64,000 nt of DNA from Cellulomonas fimi. Its GTDB lineage: Bacteria; Actinomycetota; Actinomycetes; Actinomycetales; Cellulomonadaceae. The stretch's first letter is position 1. Each line of letters starts with the position of its first letter. A program made the position numbers and the translations under genes. The stretch lies in assembly GCF_028527925.1 (NCBI RefSeq), contig NZ_JAPESW010000011.1, positions 1 to 64,000 of the forward strand, read 5' to 3'. The notes beneath the pieces are model-generated. The model was not told the origin of the DNA and did not search any database. It was given only the letters and a program-made list of their open reading frames with translations. This document shows, piece after piece, positions 8,216 to 17,641 of the stretch.

Positions 8216-10312
8216 TCAGACGGCGCCGGCCGCGAGGAGGCCGCGACGGGCGAGCAGCGGTGCGATGTCCGCGTCGCGGCCGCGCAGGTCGCGGAACGAC
8301 GCGAGCGGGTCGCGCGAGCCGCCGCGCGACAGCAGCCGCTCGCGGAACACGTCGCCGTTCTCACGGCGCAGACCGCCGTTCTCGCGGAACCACTCGACGG
8401 TGTCGGCGTCGAGGACCTCCGACCAGATGTAGGAGTAGTACCCGGCCGAGTAGCCGCTCGCGAAGACGTGGTTGAAGTACGTCGTCCGGTAGCGGGGCGG
8501 CACCGGGGCGAAGTCGACGCCTGCCGCCGCGAGCGCGGCCGCCTCGAACGGCTCCACCTCGGCGGGGTCGGTCGGCACGTCCTCGGGGGCGAGCCGGTAC
8601 CAGGCCTGGTCCAGCAGTGCCGCGGCCAGGTACTCGGTGGTCGCGAAGCCCTCGCCGTCCTGGCGGGCGTCGAGAAGGGTCTGCACCCAGTCGGCGGGCA
8701 TCGGCTCGCCCGTCTCGTGGTGCACCGCGTACGACGCGAGGACCTGCGGCTCCCACGCCCACATCTCGTTGACCTGCGACGGGTACTCGACGAAGTCGCG
8801 CGGCACCTCGGTGCCCGACTGCGACGGGAACCGTACGACCGACAGCAGGCCGTGCAGCGCGTGGCCGAACTCGTGGAACAGCGTGATGACCTCGTCCCAG
8901 GCGAGGAGCGTCGGCTCGCCCGGCGGCGGCTTGGGGATGTTGAGGTTGTTCACGACGACGGGCGGGTGGTCGAGCAGCGTCGACTGGTCGACGAGGTTGT
9001 TCATCCACGCGCCACCGCGCTTCGAGCCGCGCGTCCAGAAGTCGCCCAGGAACAGGCCCAGGCCCGAGCCGTCGGCGTCGAACACCTCGAACACGCGCAC
9101 GTCGGGGTGGTAGCCGGCGAGGTCGTGCCGCTCGGCGAACGTGAGCCCGTAGAGCGCGGTCGCGGCGCGGAACACACCGTCGGTGAGCACGCGCTCGAGG
9201 TCGAGGTAGGGGCGCAGACGGGCGTCGTCGAGCGCGCGCCGCTCCTGGCGGACCTGCTCGGCGTAGTACGCCCAGTCCCACGGCTCGAGGGTCGCGCCCG
9301 GGTGGTCGCGCTCGAGCGCCTCCTGCAGCGCGGCGGCCTCCTCGCGTGCGTTGGCGACGGCGACGGGTGCGAGCCGGCCGAGCAGGTCGGCGACGGCGTC
9401 GGCGGACCCCGCGGTCGCGTCCTGCGCGACGTAGTCGGCGTGGTGCTCGTACCCGAGCAGCCGCGCCTTCTCGGCGCGCAGCCGCGCGAGGCCGAGCAGC
9501 GCCGGACGCGTGTCGTGCGCACCGCCCGCACCACGGGTGAGCGACGCGCGCATGATGCGCTCGCGCAGGCCGCGGTCGCGCAGGACGGCGAGCGGCGTCT
9601 GCTGGGTCGGGAGCTGCAGCTCGACGAGCCACGCGCCGTCGTGGCCGCGCTCGGTCGCGGCGTGCGCGGCGGCGGCACGGGCGTCGTCGGACAGGCCGTC
9701 GAGCTCGGCCTCGTCCGTGACCAGCACGGCGGCCTCGTTGGTCGCCGCGAGCAGCTCGCGGCCGAACGTCGCGTCGAGCGCGCTGATCTCGGCGTTGAGG
9801 TCGCGCAGCCGTGCCTGGGCCGCGTCGTCGAGGCGGACGCCCGCGCGCACGAACGCCGTGTGCGTCCGGTGCAGCAGCCAGGCCGCGTCCTCGGGGAGGT
9901 CGAGCGCGCCGGCCGCGGCCTGCTCGACGAGCGTCTCGACGCGCGCGAACAGGCGCCGGTCCAGGTAGATCGCGTCGCGGTGGGCGGCCAGCAGCGGCGC
10001 CACCTCCTCCTCGACCGCGTCGAGGCCCGCGGTCGAGTCGCTGCTCGCCTGGTTGTAGAACGCGACAGCTGCGCGGTGCAGCAACCGGCCGGCGCGCTCG
10101 AGCGCGACGAGCGTGTTCTCGACGGTCGGCTCGGCCGGGTCGGTCGCGATCGCCTCGACCTCCGCGCGGTGCTCCGCCATCCCGGCGAGCAGCGCGGGAC
10201 GGTAGTGCTCCTCGCGGATCGCGGTGTAGTCGGGCAGGCCGTAGGGCAGCGTCGAGGGCGACGCGAAGGGGTTGGTCGCGTCGAGGGAGTCGTCGGTCAT
10301 GCCGGTCATCAT
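8216..10312 (-). CDS. M3 family oligopeptidase (zinc metallopeptidase)
   Basis: A 698-residue cytoplasmic thimet-oligopeptidase/peptidyl-dipeptidase Dcp-like enzyme that degrades short peptides. The zinc site HEFGHALHG begins at His480, with the family's downstream SGTEVPRDFVEYPSQ segment supplying the third ligand Glu. The all-helical N-terminal domain and the C-terminal FASGYSAGYYSYIWSEVLDAD block are typical. The start is chosen at 10312, the first of two consecutive ATG codons, because it forms an ATGA overlap with the stop of the upstream epimerase-like gene, implying translational coupling. The open frame continues further upstream but only as a shadow of that gene. Full length compared with family members. 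Confidence 0.93.
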   Translation of the reverse strand: MMTGMTDDSLDATNPFASPSTLPYGLPDYTAIREEHYRPALLAGMAEHRAEVEAIATDPAEPTVENTLVALERAGRLLHRAAVAFYNQASSDSTAGLDAVEEEVAPLLAAHRDAIYLDRRLFARVETLVEQAAAGALDLPEDAAWLLHRTHTAFVRAGVRLDDAAQARLRDLNAEISALDATFGRELLAATNEAAVLVTDEAELDGLSDDARAAAAHAATERGHDGAWLVELQLPTQQTPLAVLRDRGLRERIMRASLTRGAGGAHDTRPALLGLARLRAEKARLLGYEHHADYVAQDATAGSADAVADLLGRLAPVAVANAREEAAALQEALERDHPGATLEPWDWAYYAEQVRQERRALDDARLRPYLDLERVLTDGVFRAATALYGLTFAERHDLAGYHPDVRVFEVFDADGSGLGLFLGDFWTRGSKRGGAWMNNLVDQSTLLDHPPVVVNNLNIPKPPPGEPTLLAWDEVITLFHEFGHALHGLLSVVRFPSQSGTEVPRDFVEYPSQVNEMWAWEPQVLASYAVHHETGEPMPADWVQTLLDARQDGEGFATTEYLAAALLDQAWYRLAPEDVPTDPAEVEPFEAAALAAAGVDFAPVPPRYRTTYFNHVFASGYSAGYYSYIWSEVLDADTVEWFRENGGLRRENGDVFRERLLSRGGSRDPLASFRDLRGRDADIAPLLARRGLLAAGAV

Positions 10313-11334
10313 GACCGACGGTCGGCCAGGTACGCGTCCTCGGCGGCGTAGTCGAAGAAGTCGCCCATCGCCTCCATCCGCACGAACCCGGGGAACGCGT
10401 CGCGCCAGTCGCGCCGCGACGCCTCGTCGACGAGCCAGTGGATCGCCGCGGGCGCCGTCGCGGCGTACCCGCCGGGGGCGACGTGCCCGAGCTCGCGCTG
10501 CGCCCGCCGCATGTCGAGCACCAGGTCGTGCGGCACCGACCACGGCGTCAGGCCGAGGTTGCCCCGCGGTGGGCCGGCGAACGTCACGGTCGCCGACTCC
10601 GCGCCCAGCGTCGCGTCGACGACGCGGGCGATCTCGGCGACCGTCGGGGCGTCCGGGTCGGCGGCGTTGAGGACGCGGTCGCCGGGCTGCGCGGCGGCGA
10701 GGCGCACGAGGTCGGCGAGCACCGACGTCGCAACCGTCTGGAAGCGGCTCGTGCCGTCGTACGCGAGGACCCGCACGTCGCGTCCGTCGAGGACCCGCCG
10801 CACGAACGTCCACTCGCGCGGCTGGACGCAGCCCGGCCCGTGGATCGCCGCGGCGCGCAGCGCGGTCGTCGGGACGTCGGAGTCGAGCCACGCGCGCTCG
10901 AGCGCGACCTTGCCCGTCGCGTACGTGTCCCGGCCCGCCTCGACCGTCGGCTGCGACTCGTCCAGGGGCACCGGGAACGTGCCGAACTTGTCCGTCTCGA
11001 ACCCGTCGCCCGACGCGTCCACGTAGACCGCCGCGCTGGACACGACGACGGCCGAGCCGATGCGGTCGCGGCGTGCCAGGAGGGCCGCCGCGTCGCGGTC
11101 GTCGTACCCGACGACGTCCACGACGACGTCGACGCCGTCCGCGAGCGCCCGGTCGAGCACGTCCGCGTCGTGGCGGTCCCCGACGACGCTCGTCGCACCC
11201 CACGCCTCGACGGTCGCAGCGTCCTGCCGGCCGCCGCGCGACAGCACGCGCACCCTCCACCCGTCCGCGACCAGCACGGGCACGACGGCCCGCCCGACCT
11301 GACCCGTGCCTCCGACGACGAGAGCGGTGCGCAT
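10309..11334 (-). CDS. NAD(P)-dependent epimerase/reductase-like protein
   Basis: A 341-residue extended short-chain dehydrogenase/reductase. The N-terminus carries the Rossmann glycine motif (VVGGTGQVGRAV, residues 6-17), followed by a dinucleotide-specificity strand (VRVLSRGG) and the acidic DVVVDVVGYDDRD region. A Tyr-x-x-x-Lys motif is visible (TYATGKVALE). The C-terminal half resembles isoflavone reductase/NmrA- or NAD-epimerase-type proteins. The substrate is unknown. Its stop overlaps the M3 peptidase start by four bases (ATGA), so the two are probably co-translated. Nothing else suggests a pathway. Confidence 0.82.
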   Translation of the reverse strand: MRTALVVGGTGQVGRAVVPVLVADGWRVRVLSRGGRQDAATVEAWGATSVVGDRHDADVLDRALADGVDVVVDVVGYDDRDAAALLARRDRIGSAVVVSSAAVYVDASGDGFETDKFGTFPVPLDESQPTVEAGRDTYATGKVALERAWLDSDVPTTALRAAAIHGPGCVQPREWTFVRRVLDGRDVRVLAYDGTSRFQTVATSVLADLVRLAAAQPGDRVLNAADPDAPTVAEIARVVDATLGAESATVTFAGPPRGNLGLTPWSVPHDLVLDMRRAQRELGHVAPGGYAATAPAAIHWLVDEASRRDWRDAFPGFVRMEAMGDFFDYAAEDAYLADRRS

Positions 11335-11390
11335 GCGCCGACGCTAGGCCGTGCCGCCCGTGACCGGCCAGGGGCCCCGGCGCGGTCCGC

Positions 11391-12512
11391 TCAGGGCAGA
11401 CGGACGACCTGCGCGGGGTCCTGCGCGGGGTAGCCGTGCGCCTGCGCGACCGCGTCGTTGAGCAGGGCGCCCGCGTGCGTCGTCAGGCCGAGCGCGAGCG
11501 CCGGGTCCGCCGCGGCGGCCTGCTGCCACCCGAGCGCGGCGAGCGCTGTGACGTACGGCAGCGTGACGTTCGTCAGGGCACGCGTCGACGTCACGGGGAC
11601 CGCGCCCGGCATGTTCGCGACGCAGTAGAAGAGCGTGTCGTGCACGCGGAACGTCGGGTCGTCGTGCGTCGTGGGCCGGGTGTCCTCGAAGCAGCCGCCC
11701 TGGTCGACCGCGACGTCGACGAGCACCGCGCCGGCGTGCATGCGCGACACGAGCTCGTTCGTCACGAGGCGCGGCGCGCGGGCGCCCGGGACCAGCACGG
11801 CCCCGACGACGAGGTCGGCGTCCGTGAGCTCGCGCTCGAGCGTCCACGGGGACGACGCGAGCGTGCGGACGCGCCCGCCGAACGCCGCGTCGACCTCGCG
11901 CAGGCGCGGCATCGACACGTCGAGGACCGTGACGTCGGCCCGCATGCCGACCGCGATCTCCGCGGCGTGCGACCCCACGACTCCCGCACCCAGGATCACG
12001 ACCTTCGCCGCGTCGACGCCCGGCACGCCGCCGAGCAGCAGCCCGCGGCCGCCCGCGTTCCGCATGAGGTGGTACGCGCCGACCTGTGTCGCGAGCCGTC
12101 CCGCGACCTCCGACATGGGGGCGAGCAGCGGCAGCGAGCCGTCGGCCAGCTGGACCGTCTCGTAGGCGATAGCCGTCGTCCCGGCGGCGAGGAGCGCGTC
12201 GGTGCCGGGGCGGTCGGCGGCGAGGTGCAGGTAGGTGAACAGCACCAGCCCGTCGCGCAGCCGGTGGTACTCCTCGGCGACGGGCTCCTTGACCTTGCAC
12301 ACCAGGTCGGCGCCGCCCCACACGTCGTCGGCGTCGGGCAGCAGCGTCGCGCCCGCCGCGCGGTACTCGTCGTCGGGGATCTGGGAGCCGAGGCCCGCAC
12401 CGGTCTCGACGAGCACGGTGTGCCCGTCACGGACCAGCTGGTGCACGCCCGCGGGCGTCATCGCCACGCGGTACTCGCGGTTCTTCACCTCGCGCGGAAC
12501 CCCGACCCGCAT
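11391..12512 (-). CDS. ald: Alanine dehydrogenase
   Basis: Ald interconverts L-alanine and pyruvate/ammonia with NAD+. The 373-residue protein has the family N-terminus MRVGVPREVKNREYRVA, substrate-binding Arg15, catalytic Lys75 (CKVKEP) and His96 (YLHLAAD), and the NAD-binding motif GAGVVGSHAAEIAVGM near residue 175. The C-terminal NVTLPYVTALA segment is also characteristic. The ATG at 12512 matches the family start exactly. The gene is transcribed alone, divergent from the fructosamine kinase-like gene across a 157-bp gap in which I see no clear promoter. The enzyme supports growth on alanine or redox balance during oxygen limitation in related actinobacteria. Confidence 0.95.
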   Translation of the reverse strand: MRVGVPREVKNREYRVAMTPAGVHQLVRDGHTVLVETGAGLGSQIPDDEYRAAGATLLPDADDVWGGADLVCKVKEPVAEEYHRLRDGLVLFTYLHLAADRPGTDALLAAGTTAIAYETVQLADGSLPLLAPMSEVAGRLATQVGAYHLMRNAGGRGLLLGGVPGVDAAKVVILGAGVVGSHAAEIAVGMRADVTVLDVSMPRLREVDAAFGGRVRTLASSPWTLERELTDADLVVGAVLVPGARAPRLVTNELVSRMHAGAVLVDVAVDQGGCFEDTRPTTHDDPTFRVHDTLFYCVANMPGAVPVTSTRALTNVTLPYVTALAALGWQQAAAADPALALGLTTHAGALLNDAVAQAHGYPAQDPAQVVRLP

Positions 12513-12669
12513 GGTCCGTCCTCCCGTCGACCGCGCGACCGGTGCCGCGCGCCTCCCGCCAGTCTCGCCGGGGGCGCGCGCGCCGTCGCGGCGAACCGTG
12601 CGCGCCGCGGCGCGCCGGGGTGCCGGGCCCCCGTACGTGCGCCAGGGTGGGTGCGCGGGAGGTGGGGAC

Positions 12670-13455
12670 GTGCGCGACGGCCTGACGGCGACGACGTTCC
12701 GCAAGCGGCGCGACGACGCGCCCGCGGGGTTCTTCCGGTGCGAGGCGGCGGGTCTGGCGTGGTTGCGCGCCGCACGGGCCGTGCCCGTGGTCGAGGTGCT
12801 CGACGTCGACGAGCGCGGCCTGACGCTCGAACGGCTCGTGCCCGTGCCGCCGGCCCGCGACGACGCCCGCGCGTTCGGCCGTGGTCTCGCGCTGCTGCAC
12901 GACGCGGGCGCCGACGCGTTCGGCGTGCCGCCCCCGGGGTGGGAGGGCGACGGCTTCTTCGGTCCGCTCGACGCCCCGCTGCGCATGCCGGCCGGACGCT
13001 TCGCACGCTGGGGCGAGTTCCTCGCCGCATGCCGGGTCGTCCCCGTCACGCGGGCGCTCGTCGACGCCGGGGTCGTCGACGACGTCGTCGCGCGCGGGCT
13101 CGACCGGCTCGCGGCGCGGTTGGCCTCCGGGGACCTGGACGACGACGACCGACCGGCGCGCCTGCACGGTGACCTGTGGAGCGGGAACGTCGTGTGGACC
13201 GCCGCGGGCGCGACGCTCGTCGACCCGGCGGCGCACGGGGGCCACCGCGAGACGGACCTCGCGATGCTCCGGCTGTTCGGGCTCCGCCACCTCGACGACG
13301 TCCTCGACGGCTACGACGAGGTGCACCCCCGACGGGCGGGCGACGCCGACCGCGCCGGGCTGCACCAGGTCCACCCCGTCGCCGTGCACGCGCTGCTGTT
13401 CGGCGGCGGCTACGTCGGCCACCTCGCGGCGCTCGTGCGGCGGTGGGGACGGTGA
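12670..13455 (+). CDS. Fructosamine kinase-like protein
   Basis: A 261-residue member of the fructosamine-3-kinase/aminoglycoside phosphotransferase-like superfamily. The catalytic loop reads RLHGDLWSGNVVW (Asp and Asn as in APH kinases), and the metal-binding motif is LVDPAAHGGHRETDLAML, both in the C-terminal lobe. The N-lobe begins KRRDDAPAGFFRCEAAGLAWL. The family phosphorylates ketosamines (Amadori products) or, in bacteria, small metabolites; the natural substrate here is unknown. The GTG at 12670 gives the shortest protein still carrying the conserved N-lobe Lys. The gene is divergent from ald and followed by the matrixin gene after a 139-bp gap with a GC-rich palindrome. Confidence 0.82.
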   Translation: MRDGLTATTFRKRRDDAPAGFFRCEAAGLAWLRAARAVPVVEVLDVDERGLTLERLVPVPPARDDARAFGRGLALLHDAGADAFGVPPPGWEGDGFFGPLDAPLRMPAGRFARWGEFLAACRVVPVTRALVDAGVVDDVVARGLDRLAARLASGDLDDDDRPARLHGDLWSGNVVWTAAGATLVDPAAHGGHRETDLAMLRLFGLRHLDDVLDGYDEVHPRRAGDADRAGLHQVHPVAVHALLFGGGYVGHLAALVRRWGR

Positions 13456-13505
13456 CGCGCGGGTGCCGGGCGCGTTGCGCGGACCGGGTGACGGGCGCGG
13501 TGCGG

Positions 13506-13522
13506 GCACGGCCGGGCCGTGC
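13506..13522. terminator. GC-rich palindrome after fructosamine kinase-like gene
   Basis: GCACGGCC and GGCCGTGC flank a single G. The palindrome lies 51 bases after the upstream stop and 73 bases before the next start, and could act as a weak terminator or as a protein-binding site. Confidence 0.3.
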
Positions 13523-13594
13523 GGCGTGTGGGATCCTCGGCGGACCGGCCGCACCGCGGCGGGACCGGTCGGCCGGCGACGGGGAGGACGGCAC

Positions 13595-14671
13595 GTGAGC
13601 GCACGCGACGCCGCCGCGCCCCCGACGTGGGTGCCGGCGCCCGTCGGCCCGCGCGCGCACGCCCCTTCGGCGGCGGGGGCTGCGTTCCCCGACTCGGGCG
13701 TGCCCGCGTCGTTCCCGCCCCACCGGGCCGACGTCGCCCCGCTCCCCGCCTCCTTCGCACCGTACGACGGCGGTGGCACGCCCCTCACCGCACCGCCGCC
13801 CGACCCGGCGACCGCCTGGAGCGGACCACGCCCGGGCGCGTGGGCCGGGGGCGGGCCGCCCCTGCCGCCGAGCCTCGGACCCGTCGCCGTCGGCGGGCAC
13901 CGCCGCGGACGGACCTCGTTCCTCGTCGTCGCCGCGGTGGTGGTCGCGACCCTCGTCAGCGGTGCGGCGTGGTGGGTCAACGACCAGGTGGCGCGCCTGT
14001 CGCCGCCCGCCGGGTTCGAGGAGGCGGCGCTCCCGCTCGGCACTCCCCCGCTCGCGTCGGCGCTCGATGCCGGCCCGCACACCTTCACCGCGATGCAGCC
14101 CGACGGCTCCGGTCCCGTCGCGTACAGCCCGTGCCGGCCGATCCACTACGTCGTGCGGCCCGACGGCGCACCGCCCGGTGGGGACGTCCTCATCCGCACC
14201 GCGGTCCAGCGCGTCTCGGAGGCGACCGGCCTGCGGTTCGTCGAGGACGGCACCACGACCGAGGGCCCGACCGCGGACCGTCCCGCGTACCAGCCCGACC
14301 GGTACGGACGCCGCTGGGCGCCCGTGCTGTTCACGTGGTCGGACGCGCAGGAGACACCCGGCCTCGCGGGCGACGTCGCCGGCACCGGCGGGTCGGCGTC
14401 CGTGACCGTCGACGGGCTGTCCGTCTACGTCACGGGCGAGGTCACCCTCGACACCGCGGAGCTCGCGCCGCTCGTCGCCACGGGCGACGGCACCGCGGTC
14501 GCGATCGGCGTCGTGACGCACGAGCTCGCCCACGTCGTCGGCCTCGGCCACGTCGACGACCCGACGCAGCTCATGTACCCGAGCACGAACCTCACCGTGA
14601 CCTCGTTCGCCGCCGGGGACCGCGCCGGGCTCGCGACGCTCGGACGTGGGGCCTGCGCGCCGAACGTGTGA
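13595..14671 (+). CDS. Membrane-anchored matrixin-family metalloprotease
   Basis: A 358-residue protein with three parts. Residues 1-105 are Pro/Ala-rich and disordered (cytoplasmic by the positive-inside rule). Residues 109-128 form one membrane helix (FLVVAAVVVATLVSGAAWWV) preceded by GHRRGRTS. The rest is an outside domain with the zinc signature HELAHVVGLGH (His309, His313, His319), followed by QLMYPS, which supplies the Met-turn of metzincins. This is the architecture of a type II membrane protein displaying a matrixin-like peptidase on the cell surface. The GTG at 13595 has a good GGGGAGGA ribosome site. The substrate is unknown; cell-wall or secreted proteins are plausible. The downstream hydrolase follows after 67 bases. 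Confidence 0.82.
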   Translation: MSARDAAAPPTWVPAPVGPRAHAPSAAGAAFPDSGVPASFPPHRADVAPLPASFAPYDGGGTPLTAPPPDPATAWSGPRPGAWAGGGPPLPPSLGPVAVGGHRRGRTSFLVVAAVVVATLVSGAAWWVNDQVARLSPPAGFEEAALPLGTPPLASALDAGPHTFTAMQPDGSGPVAYSPCRPIHYVVRPDGAPPGGDVLIRTAVQRVSEATGLRFVEDGTTTEGPTADRPAYQPDRYGRRWAPVLFTWSDAQETPGLAGDVAGTGGSASVTVDGLSVYVTGEVTLDTAELAPLVATGDGTAVAIGVVTHELAHVVGLGHVDDPTQLMYPSTNLTVTSFAAGDRAGLATLGRGACAPNV

Positions 14672-14738
14672 CCCTCCCCGGGAAATCCCAGGAACGACAG
14701 GTACTCTCCCGCGGAGCACACCCCCCGAGGAGCCCGTC

Positions 14739-15407
14739 ATCCGCCCCATCGTCTTCGTCCACGGCACGCGCACGTCGTCCGCGATCTGGCACCACCAGCT
14801 CGACGCGCTGACGCGGTCGGGCCACCCGACGCTCGCCCTGGACCTGCCCGGCCACGGCTCGCGTGCGCACGAACGGTTCACGCTCGAGGGCGCGATCCGC
14901 GCGATCGACGACGCCGTCGCGTCCTTCACGGTCGCGCCCCTGCTCGTCGGCCTGTCGCTCGGCGGGTACGCGAGCCTCGCCTACGCGCGGCGGAACGAGC
15001 ACAAGCTCGCCGGCGTCGTGCTCGCGGGCTGCTCGACGGAGATCAAGGGCAAGCCGCTGCTCGCCTACCGCTCCGCCTCCGGGGCCGTGACGCGCGCGCT
15101 GCGGATCGGCGGCGGGACGTGGCACGTGGTCCAGGACATGCTCTCCGCGATGTCCGGGTACTCCCCGCTCGCCGACCTGCGCCGCGTGCGGCTGCCCGTC
15201 TGGGTCGTCAACGGTGCGCGCGACCCGCTGCGCCTCGACGAGCGCCGCTACCTCACCGCCCGGCCCGGCACGCGTCTACGGGTCGTGCCGCGCGCGGGCC
15301 ACGACGTGAACTCCCACGCGCCCGTCGCGTTCAACCGTCTGCTGCTCGACGCGCTGCACGAGCTGCGGATGCCCGACCGCGCGCTCTCGCCCGCCGTCGT
15401 CCTCTGA
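14739..15407 (+). CDS. Alpha/beta hydrolase, apparent ATC start
   Basis: A 222-residue alpha/beta-hydrolase: [12 protein letters not shown] forms the oxyanion region, GLSLGG the nucleophile elbow (Ser near residue 70), NGARDP the acid strand and RAGHDVN the catalytic His region. The normal family N-terminus would be M-RPIVFVHG. In the [11 protein letters not shown] is preceded by the codon ATC at 14739, with GAGGAG at 14727-14732 placed six bases upstream, an ideal Shine-Dalgarno position. No ATG, GTG or TTG occurs in frame between here and the GTG at 14646, which lies inside the matrixin gene and would add a non-conserved 31-residue extension. An ATC start or a miscalled base is therefore likely. 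The substrate is unknown. Confidence 0.78.
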   Translation: MRPIVFVHGTRTSSAIWHHQLDALTRSGHPTLALDLPGHGSRAHERFTLEGAIRAIDDAVASFTVAPLLVGLSLGGYASLAYARRNEHKLAGVVLAGCSTEIKGKPLLAYRSASGAVTRALRIGGGTWHVVQDMLSAMSGYSPLADLRRVRLPVWVVNGARDPLRLDERRYLTARPGTRLRVVPRAGHDVNSHAPVAFNRLLLDALHELRMPDRALSPAVVL

Positions 15408-15453
15408 CGCCTGCGCGGGTGCCGGTGTCGGCGCCCGGCGGCAGGATGCGGAC

Positions 15454-16986
15454 ATGCTGCTCGCCGACGTCGCCACGACGTCCCTCGCCGTCGCCGCCAC
15501 CCGCTCGCGCCTCGCCAAGCGCGCGCTGCTCGCCGACGTGCTGCGCCGCGCCGAGCCGTCCGACGTGCCCGTGGTCGCCCGCTACCTCGCGGGTGAGCTG
15601 CGCCAGCGCCGCACCGGGCTCGGCTGGCGGTCGCTCGCGTCGCTGCCCGCGCCGGCCGCCTCCCCCACGCTGACCGTCGCCGAGGTCGACGCCGCGTTCG
15701 AGACCATGGCCGGGCTCCAGGGCGCCGGGTCGACCACCGAGCGCACCCGTCTGGCGGCGGAGCTGTTCGCCGCGGCGACCTCCGACGAGCAGACGCTCCT
15801 GCGCGGCCTGGTGTCCGGCGAGCTCCGCCAGGGGGCGCTCGACGCGCTGCTGCTCGACGCGGTCGCCGAGGCCGCGGCGGTGCCGCCCGAGACGGTCCGG
15901 CGTGCCGCGATGCTCACCGGGTCGACGGAGACGGTCGCCGCTGCCGCGCTCGGAGCGTCCGACCCCGACGCGGCGCGGGCGGCGCTCGACGCGTTCAGGC
16001 TCACCGTCGGGACGCCGGTGCGGCCCATGCTCGCGCAGTCCGCCGCCGACGTCGCCGAGGCCGTCGCGTCGCTCGGGCCCGGCGAGGTCGTCGTCGACAC
16101 GAAGCTCGACGGCATCCGCATCCAGGTGCACCGCCGCGACGACGACGTGCGCGTCTACACGCGCTCCCTCGACGACCTCACGTCCCGCGTCCCCGAGATC
16201 GTCGAGGCCGTGCGCACCCTGCCCGCGTCCACGCTCGTGCTCGACGGCGAGGCGCTCGTCGTCGACGACGCCGGCCGGCCCGTGCCGTTCCAGGACACCG
16301 CCGCGCGCACCGCCACGCGCGACGCCGACGTCGCGGCCGTCACGCGGCTCACGCCGTTCTTCTTCGACGCCCTGCACGTCGACGGGCGCGACCTGCTCGA
16401 CGCCCCGCTCGTCGAGCGGCTCGCCGCCCTCGACGCGCTCGGCGCCACCGGCGTCCCCCGCCTCGTCACCGCGGACGCCGCCGCCGCGCATGACTGGTTC
16501 ACGTCCGTCGTCGCCGCCGGGCAGGAGGGCGTCGTCGTCAAGGCCGCGCAGGCGCCCTACGAGGCCGGGCGGCGCGGCGCCGCGTGGGTCAAGGTCAAGC
16601 CGCGGCACACCCTCGACCTCGTCGTGCTCGCCGTCGAGCGCGGCTCCGGACGGCGGCAGGGCATGCTGTCGAACATCCACCTCGGCGCGCGCGACGGGCA
16701 CGGCGGGTTCGTCATGCTCGGCAAGACCTTCAAGGGCATGACCGACGAGACGCTCGCGTGGCAGACGCAGCGCTTCCGCGAGCTCGAGGTGTCCGACGAC
16801 GGCTGGACCGTGACCGTCCGCCCCGAGCAGGTCGTCGAGATCGCGTTCGACGGCGTCCAGCGCTCGACCCGCTACCCGGGCGGCGTCGCGCTGCGCTTCG
16901 CGCGCGTGCTGCGCTACCGCGACGACAAGCCCGCGTCCGAGGCCGACACGATCGACGCGGTCCGGGCGCTCGCCGCGGGGTCGTGA
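15454..16986 (+). CDS. ligB: ATP-dependent DNA ligase (LigB type)
   Basis: A 510-residue ATP-dependent DNA ligase that seals nicks by enzyme-AMP formation. An N-terminal helical DNA-binding domain (residues 1-185) precedes the nucleotidyltransferase core with the adenylation motif DTKLDGIRI (Lys217) and downstream motifs LDGEALVV (III), [10 protein letters not shown] (IIIa), EGVVVKA (IV) and WVKVKPRH (V). The OB-fold follows, ending in [13 protein letters not shown] (VI region). Size and architecture match mycobacterial LigB (a stand-alone ligase with an N-terminal domain) and not the multidomain LigD. There are no NHEJ genes nearby. It should supplement the NAD-dependent LigA in repair. The ATG at 15454 opens the conserved MLLADVA N-terminus. 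Confidence 0.92.
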   Translation: MLLADVATTSLAVAATRSRLAKRALLADVLRRAEPSDVPVVARYLAGELRQRRTGLGWRSLASLPAPAASPTLTVAEVDAAFETMAGLQGAGSTTERTRLAAELFAAATSDEQTLLRGLVSGELRQGALDALLLDAVAEAAAVPPETVRRAAMLTGSTETVAAAALGASDPDAARAALDAFRLTVGTPVRPMLAQSAADVAEAVASLGPGEVVVDTKLDGIRIQVHRRDDDVRVYTRSLDDLTSRVPEIVEAVRTLPASTLVLDGEALVVDDAGRPVPFQDTAARTATRDADVAAVTRLTPFFFDALHVDGRDLLDAPLVERLAALDALGATGVPRLVTADAAAAHDWFTSVVAAGQEGVVVKAAQAPYEAGRRGAAWVKVKPRHTLDLVVLAVERGSGRRQGMLSNIHLGARDGHGGFVMLGKTFKGMTDETLAWQTQRFRELEVSDDGWTVTVRPEQVVEIAFDGVQRSTRYPGGVALRFARVLRYRDDKPASEADTIDAVRALAAGS

Positions 16987-17002
16987 CGTCTCCGCAGCCG
17001 GG

Positions 17003-17641
17003 TCAGTCCGGGAGGTGCTCGCGGGCCCAGAGGGCGGCGCTCGTGCGGTCGCCGACGCCGATCTGGCGGAAGACGTTGCCGACGTGGACCTTGACCGTGC
17101 GCTCCGAGATGCCGAGCGCGCGGGCGACCTGCTTGTTCGCCATGCCCTGCGCGACGAGCCGCAGCACCTGGCGCTCGCGCGCGCTCAGCCGGTCGGCGGG
17201 TGACGCCGTGGCGGCGGGGCCGCCCGGCAGGAGGGTGCGGGCGACCCGCGGGTCGAGCGGCGCGTAGCCCTGCGCGGCGGAACGGACGGCGGCGACCAGG
17301 TCGCGCGGCTCGCAGTCCTTGAGCAGGTAGCCGACCGCCCCGGCGGCGAGCGCGTCGCCGACCCGGGCGGCGTCGGAGAAGGACGTGAGGACGACGACGT
17401 GCACGTCGGGCTGCGTGGCGGCGATGCGGCGTGTGGCCTCGACGCCGTCGAGGACCGGCATCGACAGGTCCATGAGCACGACGCGCGGGCCGAGGGCGCG
17501 CGCGAGGGCCACGGCCTCCTCGCCGTCGGCGGCCTGGCCGACGACGCGCAGCCCGTCGGCGGCGTCGACGAGCGTCGCGAGGCCGGACCGCACGAGGTGG
17601 TGGTCGTCGACGAGCAGGACGGTCACGTCGTCGTCGGTCAT
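17003..17641 (-). CDS. LuxR/NarL-type response regulator
   Basis: A 212-residue response regulator. The receiver domain has acidic residues in LLVDDHH, phospho-acceptor Asp58 in VVLMDLSMPVLDG, Thr in VVVLTSFS and Lys in YLLKDCEP. A C-terminal GerE/LuxR helix-turn-helix follows (LSARERQVLRLVAQGMANKQVAR...GISERTVKVHVGN). The start codon overlaps the stop of the histidine kinase gene as ATGA, so kinase and regulator are produced together. Targets are unknown; the adjacent genes on the same strand (secreted acidic protein, universal stress protein, permease) are possible regulon members. Convergent with ligB after 16 bases. Confidence 0.93.
   Translation of the reverse strand: MTDDDVTVLLVDDHHLVRSGLATLVDAADGLRVVGQAADGEEAVALARALGPRVVLMDLSMPVLDGVEATRRIAATQPDVHVVVLTSFSDAARVGDALAAGAVGYLLKDCEPRDLVAAVRSAAQGYAPLDPRVARTLLPGGPAATASPADRLSARERQVLRLVAQGMANKQVARALGISERTVKVHVGNVFRQIGVGDRTSAALWAREHLPD

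Noticed and set aside
8216..11260. A continuous 1014-codon frame suggesting an epimerase-peptidase fusion
   Set aside because: The upstream third is Arg-rich and out of frame with the real epimerase protein; an ATGA overlap separates the two genes.
15454..16986. A possible NHEJ locus around the ATP-dependent ligase
   Set aside because: No Ku, primase or LigD-type domain is present nearby; the ligase has the LigB architecture.
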